NCBI GenBank assembly: GCA_002391225.1
Contig: DGRV01000076.1
Coordinates: forward strand, 59,366-99,778
From: Christensenella sp. UBA4379
GTDB taxonomy: Bacteria; Bacillota; Clostridia; Christensenellales; Aristaeellaceae
Reading direction: 5' to 3'
Length of the DNA: 40,413 nucleotides
Below the pieces are notes generated by a model. It made no database searches, was not told the origin of the DNA, and saw nothing but the letters and a program-made list of their open reading frames with translations. Made by a program: the position numbers and the translations under genes. This document shows positions 31,532-39,655 of this stretch, piece by piece. Every line of letters begins with the position of its first letter. Position 1 is the first letter of the stretch.

Positions 31532-33688
31532 TCAGCTCTCAAAGAATTCTATTCCCATGATTGGCTCCATGATCAGCCCGCACTGCATGTCATAAGCTTG
31601 TTCATGGATCAGCACAGCGCTGGTTTCGTCGATTGGCTGAATGATTCCGCTTTTGAGCATTTGCTCCCATTCCCATTTGTATATATTGACGGAGCAGCGG
31701 CCCAGCCGTCTCATCAGGGAACGGCTGTATTTTCCTGCCTGCAGAGCGGAGATGTCTTCCGCCTTCGCAAACCGGGGAATATAGATGGTGCAGGTGTCTG
31801 AATTGATCAGATGGAAAACCTTCGCGATCGATTCAAAGGAAAAAGATGAGCAAAGATCAAGGACCTTTTTAGAATCAAGAGCCTTTGCTCCGCGCAGCCG
31901 GTAAAGCTGATCAAAATAAGCGGTAATCACAGGGCTCTCGTCCGGATGATCGGCGCCTTCCATAGCGATTTCAGCGGCCATCGCGTTTTGCTCAATGCCC
32001 TTTGGCATGCCATCCGGCAGGGAAAACAGCACCACTTCGCTTTCTGCCGAAGTACGTTTTCCTTCCCGGTTGCATCGTCCGGCGGCTTGCAGGATGGAAT
32101 CCAATCCGGCTTTTTCCCGCCAGACCTGAGGAAAATCCAGATCCACCCCTGCTTCCAGTAAGCTGGTAGAGATGACCCGGCAGGATTGGCCTTGTTTCAG
32201 CCTTTCCCTTATTTCGTTCAAAACGATGCTTCGATGTTCTGCGGGCATTCTCGTGGACAGGTGAAAGCTCCCTTCGGCCGGAAGCTTTTTGAATAACAGC
32301 TGTGCGTTCTTTCTGGTGTTGACAATGCAGAGCGTCTGGCGCTGCCTGGTTAATTCATCCGCTAAGGTATCAAGCGACAATGTGCCCATCTTCTTGAAAT
32401 GCACACGCCGGAAAAATGCCTGCAATTCCGGGATATCCTGACTGATTTCGCGGACGTGTAAAGCTGGATCATACTCGGCAATCAACGTGTTCAGGGAAGG
32501 CTGGGTAGCCGTGCACAGGACACAGGTGGTGCTGTAATGACGGACTAATTCCGCGATGGCCCAGACACATGGCTTCAGAAAGTCGAGCGGCAGCATCTGT
32601 GCTTCATCGAAGATGATCACACTGTCCGCGATATTGTGCAGTTTTCGGCATTTGGCGGGTTTGTTGGAAAAGAGGGACTCAAAAAACTGTACAGCGGTCG
32701 TCACAATCAATGGAGCATCCCAGTTTTCTGCCGCAAGCAGCTTTCTACGAATCAACTCATTCTTTTCCAGATCCTCGGTCTCATCCGCATCCACTCCGGA
32801 ATGATGCTCCAGAACGTTATGATCTCCCACGATTTCCCGGAAAACCTGGGCGTTCTGCTCAATAATACTGGTATATGGGATGACGTAGATCACACGTTTC
32901 TTATTGTATCGGACGGCGTGATTCAGCGCAAAAGCCAGGGAGGAGATGGTTTTTCCTCCGCCGGTGGGTACGGTCAGACTAAACAGCCCAGGCTCCTGCC
33001 GGGCGGAGGCAAGACAGTTTTCAAGAATCTGGCAGCGCTTCTTATTCAGTTCGCTGGAGGGGCTGCGCAGCAAAGGGAGAATTCGGTCAGTCAGCTTATC
33101 AAGCAGCGCCTCTATGCTTTCATACTGGCCCCGCTGTACGGGAGCAGTTTGCATAAACGCTTCCGTATCCAGAAAATCGGCATCGACGAGGGACGAAAAC
33201 AGCATATGAGTGTAGAAGACGCCGGCAAAAGGCTTCCTTTCCTTGAGCAGCCAGGCAGGAATTACTTCATTTGGAGAAATGGAGTTTTCTTTCCAGAAAG
33301 CGCTGGGATCCATCGCACCGGAAAGGTCTTTCGTACACCGTCCAAATAATGTGCCGTCGCTTTCTGCTGTGGCCCTTTTCCTGCCGACATCCGGCATGCC
33401 GCCATGATGGCCGGCAATGGCGGAGGCGCCGAAGAGATCACGGAATTGCTCCAGAGCGATTTTCGAGCCGGCAGTTGAATGGTCAACTTTTGCGACGTGC
33501 TCCGGATCGCTCATTCTCCGCTGGCCTGCTTCACTGTATTTTCCCGCATCGTGCAGCAGACCGGTCCTGGCCGCATGTTCTTCTGCCGAAAATGGTTGTG
33601 CGAATGCTTTGGCCCGGGCCGACACACCCCGGAGATGGTCCTGCAAAGGCTGCAGCCGTCCGTCTGTGCTTTTATGTCCAATAAACAT
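31532..33688 (-). CDS. cas3: Type I-C CRISPR nuclease-helicase Cas3
   Basis: Cas3 with fused HD nuclease and SF2 helicase, 718 aa, recruited by Cascade to unwind and degrade target DNA. The HD motif is GLLHDAGKYSEAG (His46, Asp47), with the later GHHGG. Helicase motifs are TVPTGGGKT (about 240-248), IIFDEAQML (about 354-362), CTATQPS, and QAAGRCNREG near 535. The ATG at 33686-33688 is chosen for GAGG eight bases upstream. It has its own promoter, separate from the Cascade genes, so nuclease and surveillance complex can be tuned independently. All key residues are present, so interference should work although adaptation genes are missing. Confidence 0.97.
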   Translation of the reverse strand: MFIGHKSTDGRLQPLQDHLRGVSARAKAFAQPFSAEEHAARTGLLHDAGKYSEAGQRRMSDPEHVAKVDHSTAGSKIALEQFRDLFGASAIAGHHGGMPDVGRKRATAESDGTLFGRCTKDLSGAMDPSAFWKENSISPNEVIPAWLLKERKPFAGVFYTHMLFSSLVDADFLDTEAFMQTAPVQRGQYESIEALLDKLTDRILPLLRSPSSELNKKRCQILENCLASARQEPGLFSLTVPTGGGKTISSLAFALNHAVRYNKKRVIYVIPYTSIIEQNAQVFREIVGDHNVLEHHSGVDADETEDLEKNELIRRKLLAAENWDAPLIVTTAVQFFESLFSNKPAKCRKLHNIADSVIIFDEAQMLPLDFLKPCVWAIAELVRHYSTTCVLCTATQPSLNTLIAEYDPALHVREISQDIPELQAFFRRVHFKKMGTLSLDTLADELTRQRQTLCIVNTRKNAQLLFKKLPAEGSFHLSTRMPAEHRSIVLNEIRERLKQGQSCRVISTSLLEAGVDLDFPQVWREKAGLDSILQAAGRCNREGKRTSAESEVVLFSLPDGMPKGIEQNAMAAEIAMEGADHPDESPVITAYFDQLYRLRGAKALDSKKVLDLCSSFSFESIAKVFHLINSDTCTIYIPRFAKAEDISALQAGKYSRSLMRRLGRCSVNIYKWEWEQMLKSGIIQPIDETSAVLIHEQAYDMQCGLIMEPIMGIEFFES

Positions 33689-33740
33689 CAGCTTTACCTC
33701 TATCATTCAGTAGCTGAGAGAGATCATTCATTCTGATACC

Positions 33741-33768
33741 ATTTTATCATGTTTGGGTACCCTGTCAA
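33741..33768 (-). promoter_or_regulatory. Promoter of cas3
   Basis: On the minus strand TTGACA (33763-33768), 16-bp spacer containing the palindrome GGGTACCC, then TAAAAT (33741-33746). Start near 33734. I see no copy of the 31390-31404 target here. Confidence 0.8.
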
Positions 33769-33899
33769 ATTGTTTTTTTAGGTTGTCCAATAAGGATGAA
33801 GTGATGATTCTGCGCGATGCGTATTTCTGGCTAGTCCATGATCCACAGTATGCCACCTATGAAAGTATCGCCTGTCTCATTTTTGCCCGCTTTCTCATC

Positions 33900-33928
33900 T
33901 GTACAGGATATTAAAAATATGTTACAAT
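33900..33928 (+). promoter_or_regulatory. Possible promoter of the 154-aa membrane protein gene
   Basis: TGTACA (33900-33905, weak -35), 17-bp spacer, TACAAT (33923-33928). The rest of 33769-33953 shows no gene. Confidence 0.5.
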
Positions 33929-33953
33929 TGGGACAGAAACGGAGGGATATGCC

Positions 33954-34418
33954 ATGTACCGCCAAGAAGACCTCGAGAAGGTGAACGCTCAGATCCGCAG
34001 GGAGCGCCTGCAGTTTTATGTGCCGGCGGCGCTGCTGATCGCCGGGGGCGTGGTCGCCTTTATCCTGAGGATGAAATATCTGACGATGATCCTGCTGGCC
34101 CTGGGTGGGGTTCTGTTCATCTTTTCGGCGGACGTGATGATCGCTCCGCTCAAGGCCTACCGCCGTCACCTGCAAAATGCCCTGGGCGGCGACCAGAAGG
34201 AGTACACCGGCGTCATCAAGAAACTGGGCGACCGGCCGGTGGAGCGGGAAGGCGTGATGTATTATCCCTTCTGCCTGAGCGTCGGCGACCCGGAAAACGA
34301 AGAGGACGACCGCCTGCTGTATCTGGACGCCAACCTGAAAAAGCCGGACTGGCATCTGGGCGACCGGCTCTACGTGCGCTCCTGGGCGCGCTTTGTATCC
34401 GCGTGGGAAAAACGATAG
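33954..34418 (+). CDS. Small membrane protein of unknown function
   Basis: A 154-aa protein that I cannot assign. After a basic N-terminal stretch come two membrane helices (about residues 22-38 and 43-60: VPAALLIAGGVVAFIL, MILLALGGVLFIFSA), then a cytoplasmic domain of ~90 residues with YTGVIKKLGDRPVEREGVMYYPF and LYVRSWARFVSAWEKR. The domain looks like a small beta barrel similar in outline to NfeD- or DUF-type soluble modules, but no motif confirms this. GGAGGGAT precedes the ATG. It ends 13 bp before the USP-like gene, so the two form an operon. Confidence 0.82.
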   Translation: MYRQEDLEKVNAQIRRERLQFYVPAALLIAGGVVAFILRMKYLTMILLALGGVLFIFSADVMIAPLKAYRRHLQNALGGDQKEYTGVIKKLGDRPVEREGVMYYPFCLSVGDPENEEDDRLLYLDANLKKPDWHLGDRLYVRSWARFVSAWEKR

Positions 34419-34431
34419 GAGGACTGTTGTC

Positions 34432-34809
34432 ATGTCGGAAACTGGGACAGTGCTTGTCTGCGTGACCGATCAAGTGAACTGCGGCCGGCTGATCCGCTAC
34501 GGCCGGAAACGGGCGGATGAAATCGGCTGCCCGCTGCGGGTGCTGCACGTGCGCACCCGGGAAAAAACCATGATGGGCAACCCGGACATTCCCTCGGCTC
34601 TGAACGAGCTGTACGCCCTTTCGAGGGAGGCGGAGGCGGACATGGAAATCGTCGCCTCCCAGGACGTGGAGGGCACCATCGCCGATTACGCCGGCAAGTG
34701 CCGCGCTACGCTGCTGGTCCTGGGCGAAACCCCCAGGGACCGCTTTCCCCCCATGGCCGAGAGGCTGACGCCCAGGCTGCCGGGGATGCAGATGGAGGTT
34801 ATCAAATGA
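34432..34809 (+). CDS. Universal stress protein-like domain protein
   Basis: A 125-aa cytoplasmic protein resembling a single USP/KdpD-type alpha-beta nucleotide-binding domain: VLVCVTDQVNCGRLIRYGRKRADEIGCPLRVLHVR at the start and ADYAGKCRATLLVLGETPRD near the end. The usual Gly-X2-Gly-X9-Gly-Ser/Thr ATP motif is not clear, so nucleotide binding is uncertain. The ATG at 34432 follows AGGAGG by eight bases. It is the second gene after a small membrane protein and a hairpin follows, so the two-gene operon ends here. Confidence 0.78.
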   Translation: MSETGTVLVCVTDQVNCGRLIRYGRKRADEIGCPLRVLHVRTREKTMMGNPDIPSALNELYALSREAEADMEIVASQDVEGTIADYAGKCRATLLVLGETPRDRFPPMAERLTPRLPGMQMEVIK

Positions 34810-34816
34810 TCATCGC

Positions 34817-34859
34817 CCCGGCCTGACCGGTTTTTCAAGCGGACAGGCCGGGCATTTCT
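34817..34859 (+). terminator. Hairpin after the USP-like gene
   Basis: CCCGGCCTG (34817-34825) pairs with CAGGCCGGG (34844-34852), 18-base loop, followed by CATTTCT. Moderate terminator. Confidence 0.6.
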
Positions 34860-34887
34860 ATGCTGATGATAAGGCGGGAGGACAGAT

Positions 34888-35601
34888 ATGAGCATTGACC
34901 TGAATGGGCTGCTCCGGGCTGAAATCGCGAAGATGGAAGAGATTTCCGCCCTTCCGGAATGGCGGGAACAGGAACAGGCCTGGGCTGAATACTGGGATCA
35001 CCTGCAGGAATTGCCGGAGGATGTGCGGCCGCTGGCGGGGTATGAATGCTGCAGGCGGGCGCAGACGGTGGGCACCAGCGGTTTTCACGGGTTCGGGCGG
35101 TCCGAAGACGTCCCCTTTTCCTTCTGTGGCTGGGCGGATTATGAGTACCGGCCTGGGCGGTCCACCCAGGGCGTAGGGTTCCGAATCAACCGGGCTTGCT
35201 TTGGCGGCCGGGATGCGGAGCTTTATTACACGGACGATGATATGTTCTGCAAGCCTGACAGCAGCGAAGGCGTACCTGACTGGATCATGACCATGGCGGA
35301 GCAGATCAGGGCCTGTTCCAGCGGCCTGGCCGATGTACGTCTGGCGGAAGAAAGGGAAGAAAAGGATTTTCTTTTTCGCGGGCGCTGGCACAGTCCTGCA
35401 TTGGTCAGGAGCTTTCGCTTCCGTCTGGACCCAAAGCAGATCCGGGAAACGGTCCTGCTGGGTGGGAAGGCGGTGGAAACGGACAGGCTGGGCGGTTATG
35501 TCTTTGTCCTGCCCAGGGCGGGGGAGTTTTTCTGCGAGCTGGGGGAGATCGTTGACGGGAAGCGGGTGCCCCTCCACATTGACGATTTTTGTATGAAGTA
35601 A
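34888..35601 (+). CDS. Hypothetical soluble protein
   Basis: A 237-aa protein that I do not recognise. It has no signal peptide or membrane helix. Notable parts are an acidic/aromatic N-terminal helix region (WREQEQAWAEYWDHLQELPEDVRP), FCGWADYEYRPGR in the middle, several Cys (YECCRR, MFCKPD, RACSS) and a C-terminal beta-rich part ending VPLHIDDFCMK. GGGAGG lies seven bases before the ATG. It stands alone: hairpin upstream, kinase promoter downstream. The C-terminus overlaps nothing, and the base composition is like the host's. Confidence 0.8.
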   Translation: MSIDLNGLLRAEIAKMEEISALPEWREQEQAWAEYWDHLQELPEDVRPLAGYECCRRAQTVGTSGFHGFGRSEDVPFSFCGWADYEYRPGRSTQGVGFRINRACFGGRDAELYYTDDDMFCKPDSSEGVPDWIMTMAEQIRACSSGLADVRLAEEREEKDFLFRGRWHSPALVRSFRFRLDPKQIRETVLLGGKAVETDRLGGYVFVLPRAGEFFCELGEIVDGKRVPLHIDDFCMK

Positions 35602-35642
35602 AGACTGAAAAGCTTTACAACCCAGTCTTCATCCTTTATAAT
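35601..35642 (+). promoter_or_regulatory. Promoter of the pentose kinase-epimerase operon, with overlapping dyad
   Basis: TTTACA (35614-35619), 17-bp spacer, TATAAT (35637-35642); start near 35649. AAGACTG (35601-35607) and CAGTCTT (35623-35629) form an inverted repeat straddling the -35 box, which could be an operator for a sugar regulator. Confidence 0.75.
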
Positions 35643-35669
35643 GAGAAAAAAACAGACGGAGGCGGCAGC

Positions 35670-37199
35670 ATGGGCAAGCTGGCATTGGGAATCGAACTGG
35701 GCTCCACCCGCATCAAGGCGGTGGCGATTGATGAGAACAACCGGATCGTGTCCTCCGGGGATTATACCTGGAAGAGCGATCTGAAGGACGGCGTCTGGAC
35801 CTATCCGATGGAAAAGGTCTGGGAGGGCCTTAATCAGGCGGTCAGCGGTATCCGGGACCGGGAGGAAATCGGCTGCGCGGCGGTGTCCGCGATGATGCAC
35901 GGCTACCTTCCCTTTGATGAAAACTGGAACCTGCTCACCCCCTTCCGCACCTGGCAGAACACCATGACGGAGCAGGCGGCGGGCGAGCTTTCCGCCCTGT
36001 TCGGGGTGAACATTCCCCAGCGCTGGAGCATCGCTCACCTGTATCAGGCGGTGCTGAACGGGGAAGAGCACGTGGGCCGCATCGCCCATATCACGACCCT
36101 GGCCGGCTATGTCCATCACGCCCTGACCGGCGTCAACGCGGTGGGCGTGGGGGAGGCCTCCGGCATTTTCCCCATTGATCCGGACCGGCTGGAATACAAT
36201 CAGGAAGCCCTGGACAAGTTCCGCGCTTTGGTTCAGAAATATGATCTGCCGTGGGACATCCGCGCCCTGCTGCCGGACATCCTGCCCGCCGGCGCCTGCG
36301 CCGGACAGATGACCAAGGAAGGCGCGGCCCTGCTAAACGGGCAGCTGCCGGTGGGCCTCACCTTCGCCCCGGCCGAGGGCGACGCCGGCACCGGCATGAC
36401 CGCCACCAACGCCGTGGCCCCGCGCACGGGCAACGTGTCCGCCGGTACGTCCATTTTCTCGATGATCGTGCTGGAAAAGCCCTTATCGAAACCCTATCCG
36501 GAGATCGACATCGTGACGACGCCCACCGGCAAGCCGGTCGCCATGGTGCACTGCAACAACTGCACCAATGACAGCAACGCCTGGGTTCAGGTGCTCAAAG
36601 AGACGGCGGAGCTTTTCGGCGCAAAACCGGACATGGGGGACGTATATACCAAGCTCTATCAAAAGAGCCTGGAGGGCGAGGCGGACTGCGGCGGCATCCA
36701 GGTGTGCAACTACATGGCCGGCGAGCACGTCACCCATCAGGAGGAGGGGCGGCCCATGGTCGTCCGCCGTCCGGACAGCGCCTTCACCCTGGCCAATTTC
36801 TTCCGGGCGACCCTCTACGCCACGATGGCGACGCTCAAGATCGGCATGGACATCCTGAAATCGGAGAACGTCGCCATCGACTGTCTGACCGGCCACGGCG
36901 GCCTGTTCAAGACGCCGGGCGTGGGCCAGCGCTATCTGGCCGCCGCCTGCGGCGCTCCCGTGACCTGCATGGAAACCGCCGGGGAGGGCGGGCCCTACGG
37001 CGCGGCCCTGCTGGCGGCCTACGCGCTTCGGAAGGAAGCAGGCGAGAGCCTCGAACAGTTCCTGTCCCAGAAGGTATTCGGGGACGCGAAAAAGACGACC
37101 CTGGCCCCGGACGAAAAGGACATGGCCGGCTTCAATGCCTGGATGAAGGGCTACCGCGCCCTGCTGGAAGTGGAACGCCGGGCGGCTGAATTGCTCTGA
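35670..37199 (+). CDS. FGGY-family carbohydrate kinase, probable L-ribulokinase
   Basis: A 509-aa sugar kinase. The N-terminal ATPase fold opens LGIELGSTRIKAVAIDENN; further FGGY markers are MMHGYLPFDENW near residue 75, PAEGDAGTGMTATNAV near 235 and GHGGLFKTPGVGQRYLAAA near 408. It phosphorylates a pentulose or related sugar with ATP. The next gene encodes an AraD-type 4-epimerase, whose substrate is L-ribulose-5-phosphate, so L-ribulokinase is the best guess; xylulokinase is the alternative. No isomerase gene is in the window. The ATG at 35670 follows GGAGG; the frame extends upstream to 35589 but those 27 codons overlap the promoter. Confidence 0.9.
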   Translation: MGKLALGIELGSTRIKAVAIDENNRIVSSGDYTWKSDLKDGVWTYPMEKVWEGLNQAVSGIRDREEIGCAAVSAMMHGYLPFDENWNLLTPFRTWQNTMTEQAAGELSALFGVNIPQRWSIAHLYQAVLNGEEHVGRIAHITTLAGYVHHALTGVNAVGVGEASGIFPIDPDRLEYNQEALDKFRALVQKYDLPWDIRALLPDILPAGACAGQMTKEGAALLNGQLPVGLTFAPAEGDAGTGMTATNAVAPRTGNVSAGTSIFSMIVLEKPLSKPYPEIDIVTTPTGKPVAMVHCNNCTNDSNAWVQVLKETAELFGAKPDMGDVYTKLYQKSLEGEADCGGIQVCNYMAGEHVTHQEEGRPMVVRRPDSAFTLANFFRATLYATMATLKIGMDILKSENVAIDCLTGHGGLFKTPGVGQRYLAAACGAPVTCMETAGEGGPYGAALLAAYALRKEAGESLEQFLSQKVFGDAKKTTLAPDEKDMAGFNAWMKGYRALLEVERRAAELL

Positions 37200-37228
37200 C
37201 GGAACGGATCAAAAGAAAGGAAAGTACG

Positions 37229-37933
37229 ATGCTGGAAGAACTCAAAGCGCTGGTCTGCAAGGCGAACCTGGAGCTGCCCAAATACGGGCTGGTGACCTTT
37301 ACCTGGGGCAACGTCTCCGGGATCGACCGGGAAAAGGGCCTGGTGGTCATCAAGCCCTCGGGCGTGGAATATGACGAAATGAAGCCGGAGCACATGGTCG
37401 TGGTCGACCTTTCCGGCAAGGTGGTGGAAGGAAACCTCCGCCCCTCTTCGGACACCGATACCCACGTGGTGCTGTACCGGGCCTTCCCGGCTCTGGGCGG
37501 CATCGTGCACACCCACAGCCGCTGGGCGGTCTCCTTTGCCCAGGCCGGGCGGGACATTCCCGCCATGGGCACCACCCAGGGGGACTATTTCTACGGCGAT
37601 ATCCCCTGCACCCGCCGGATGACGCCGGAGGAGATCGGGGGGAGCTACGAACTGGAGACGGGCAACGTCATCGTGGAGACCTTTGAAAAGCGCGGCATCG
37701 ACCCGGCCCAGGTCCCCGGCGTAGTGGTGCAGAACCACGGCCCCTTCGCCTGGGGCACCGACCCGATGAACGCCGTGCATAACGCGGTGGTCATGGAAGA
37801 GGTCGCCTTCATGGACTACCACGCCCTGCAGCTGAACCCGCAGGCCGGGCGGATGCAGCAGGAGCTGCTGGACAAGCACTACCTGCGCAAGCACGGGAAA
37901 AACGCATACTACGGGCAAAGCAGCGCTCGATAA
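37229..37933 (+). CDS. araD: L-ribulose-5-phosphate 4-epimerase
   Basis: A 234-aa class II aldolase-fold epimerase converting L-ribulose-5-phosphate to D-xylulose-5-phosphate, the entry to the pentose phosphate route. It has TWGNVSGIDREKG near residue 28, KPSGVEYDEM near 46, SSDTDTHVVLYRAFPALGGIVHTHSRWA with the zinc-binding His pair (HTHS), and VVVQNHGPFAWG with the third His. The active-site Asp/Tyr segment DKHYLRKHGKNAYYGQ closes the protein. It lies 29 bp after the kinase gene with AAAGAAAGGAAAG before the ATG, and a terminator follows, so kinase and epimerase form a two-gene operon. Confidence 0.95.
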   Translation: MLEELKALVCKANLELPKYGLVTFTWGNVSGIDREKGLVVIKPSGVEYDEMKPEHMVVVDLSGKVVEGNLRPSSDTDTHVVLYRAFPALGGIVHTHSRWAVSFAQAGRDIPAMGTTQGDYFYGDIPCTRRMTPEEIGGSYELETGNVIVETFEKRGIDPAQVPGVVVQNHGPFAWGTDPMNAVHNAVVMEEVAFMDYHALQLNPQAGRMQQELLDKHYLRKHGKNAYYGQSSAR

Positions 37934-37943
37934 GGGACACAGA

Positions 37944-37969
37944 CTGGGCCTGCCGGCTCGTTCTTCGCT
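37944..37969 (-). repeat. Structured motif I, degraded copy D
   Basis: On the minus strand the linker AGCGAAGAAC is followed by GAGCC, the loop GGCA and GGCCC, the second half of motif I with one broken pair. The 11-bp first stem is no longer recognisable. It lies between araD and its terminator. Confidence 0.55.
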
Positions 37970-37983
37970 GCATCATTCGATTT

Positions 37984-38033
37984 AACAAGGGACTGCTGCA
38001 CGAACAAAAAGTGTAGCAGCCCCTTGTTGTTTA
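37984..38033. terminator. Terminator between araD and the zinc-ribbon gene
   Basis: AACAAGGG (37984-37991) pairs with CCCTTGTT (38021-38028); CTGCTGCAC and GTGTAGCAG extend the stem with one mismatch and one wobble. GTTTAT follows on plus and AAATCG flanks the other side, so it serves convergent genes. Confidence 0.88.
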
Positions 38034-38043
38034 TATGGAATGA

Positions 38044-39159
38044 TTAATAGTTGTTGAGCTGAACCAGAGGAATTCCGTTTTCGTCTGAAATGCAGGGGTC
38101 TGCGCCAAAGCGGTTGGTGGTGATGTAGACCGGGCTGCCGGGGACCAGGAGGGTCCAGTCTGTCGGGGACACGCGGTAGCGCGCGGTCTCATTCTTTTTC
38201 GTGTTCAGGATGTCCACAAAGTACGCTTCCGTCCGTTCTTCCTCGCGCTCGTCCGATTGCAGATTCGTCTCCGGCCAGTAGGGGAATTGATCGTCCCCTT
38301 CGGCGTCGGCGGTGCGGGAAGGCGTCCATCGCCAGATATCGTACTGATACTTGGTCTGGTACCGCGGCACCTGCACATACACCGGCCGCTGCTCCGTGAC
38401 CGTATAGTATTCGGTCTTGTAGATGGGCCGCTGATGCGCCACCTGGTCGAACATCCCGTTGCCCAAATCGGTGTAGGTATAGTAGGTTTCATAGCCGTCG
38501 ATGACCTGGCGGGAGCGCTGCACCTCACGGTCCTCGTAATGGTCGACGACCTGGTCGTAATGGTGTATTTCGCTCTTCTGTCCGGTCACGGAAGCGCCTG
38601 GGGGCACCGACCAGCCGGTTTCGTGGTACAGCCGGTTCTGGGAGATCTGGATGGACCGCTCCCAGCGCACGCCGCTGATCTCGTAGTCGCCGCTGGTGAC
38701 CTTTCCGTTCATGAACAGGAAAAAACCGACGATCAGCAGGGCGGCGGCGATCAGGACCAGCGGCAGCTTGCTGCGCTTGGCGGGGGCGGCGGACACCGGC
38801 TGAGCCTGGGCCTGTTCTAGCTCCTTCAGATGCTCCAGCATCTGGAAATAATTCTTGTCGGACTGGGAGCGGGACGCCCCGCAGCCCTGGCAGGTTTCGG
38901 CGTTGTCGCTGTTCAGCGTCTCGCAGAAGGAGCAGTACCAGTCCGGATTGCGGTTGACGTACTTTTCCTTCTCCTGGAGCACGTATTCCAGGTCCTTGGT
39001 GTCTTTTTCCCGGAGCTCCTGGTTCTGCGCGTTCCCCTTCAGATAGAAGCGGACGTGCCCCCGGCGCTGCCCGCAGTTGGGACAGACGGACTTATCTCCC
39101 CGGATGCCCTTGGTGTCACAGTAAGGACAATCCCAGTATCCTATGACCAGTCTTCCCAC
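38044..39159 (-). CDS. Double zinc-ribbon membrane protein of unknown function
   Basis: A 371-aa protein with two N-terminal four-Cys zinc ribbons (CPYC...CPNC at about residues 11-29; CSFC...CQGC at about 76-93) and a charged helical linker. One membrane helix follows (about 132-150, LPLVLIAAALLIVGFFLF), then an outside domain of ~215 residues. That domain is strikingly rich in Tyr (HHYDQVVDHYEDREVQRSRQ, YETYYTYTD, YKTEYYTVTEQRPVYVQ), giving a periodic beta-like pattern. Proteins of this outline are common in Clostridia and other bacteria but no function is known. The start is a GTG (39157-39159) eight bases after AAGG. A bidirectional terminator closes it; the non-coding block at 39.2-39.65 kb lies upstream. 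Confidence 0.85.
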   Translation of the reverse strand: MGRLVIGYWDCPYCDTKGIRGDKSVCPNCGQRRGHVRFYLKGNAQNQELREKDTKDLEYVLQEKEKYVNRNPDWYCSFCETLNSDNAETCQGCGASRSQSDKNYFQMLEHLKELEQAQAQPVSAAPAKRSKLPLVLIAAALLIVGFFLFMNGKVTSGDYEISGVRWERSIQISQNRLYHETGWSVPPGASVTGQKSEIHHYDQVVDHYEDREVQRSRQVIDGYETYYTYTDLGNGMFDQVAHQRPIYKTEYYTVTEQRPVYVQVPRYQTKYQYDIWRWTPSRTADAEGDDQFPYWPETNLQSDEREEERTEAYFVDILNTKKNETARYRVSPTDWTLLVPGSPVYITTNRFGADPCISDENGIPLVQLNNY

Positions 39160-39330
39160 GCGGCACCTTCTCTCTTCAGCTTATTGGTCGGATGGAGAAA
39201 CGGGAATGCTGCAGAGCTCATTCTGCTGCATCCTCTCTATTAAAGTAGAAATCATTATCTAAAAATGTTATGCAAAAAGTGATTTTTAGAAAATCTAAAA
39301 ACCTTGGGAGGTTTGGAGGGGCCTTGACCA

Positions 39331-39379
39331 GGGCCTGCCGGCCCGTTGCTCGGTGAGGAAGAGCCACTGGCTCTTCCTC
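39331..39379 (-). repeat. Structured motif I, copy B
   Basis: On the minus strand an 11-bp stem with AGT loop (39355-39379), the 10-base linker ACCGAGCAAC, and stem GGGCC/GGCCC with GGCA loop (39331-39344). Compared with copy A, first-stem pairs and one second-stem pair are changed on both sides. Confidence 0.75.
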
Positions 39380-39449
39380 CGGGCCCTCGCCACCCCTCCA
39401 AGTGAAATCCGCAGCAGCGACATGCGCGTTGCGGGGTTATTCGCGCCCG

Positions 39450-39501
39450 GAAATTGAGCCAGTGGCTCAATTTCAGCGAATAACGGGCCGGTAGGCCCTG
39501 G
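39450..39501 (+). repeat. Structured motif I, copy C
   Basis: GAAATTGAGCC (39450-39460) pairs with GGCTCAATTTC (39464-39474), AGT loop; then the 10-base linker AGCGAATAAC and GGGCC-GGTA-GGCCC (39485-39498), TGG. The first stem is largely different from copies A and B yet perfectly paired. Confidence 0.75.
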
Positions 39502-39555
39502 GCAAGTTTTTTGCGAAGCGGAGCTTGCGGAGCGAGAGCAAAAATTCTTTCATTG

Positions 39556-39600
39556 CGCCTTTGCCGCCCGGGAGTCCCGAAGGGACGAGAGGCAAAGGCG
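39556..39600 (+). repeat. Structured motif II, copy 2
   Basis: Outer 10-bp stem CGCCTTTGCC/GGCAAAGGCG, internal GCCCGGGA, inner stem GTCCC/GGGAC with GAA loop, internal GAGA. Same lengths as copy 1 with paired substitutions. A further long hairpin follows at about 39607-39640 before the rubrerythrin stop. The rest of 39160-39330 shows no gene. Confidence 0.7.
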
Positions 39601-39655
39601 AGGGGGGTCCCGATGGGGGGACGTGTCCCCCTATCGGGGCTGTGTAACAGCTCGT

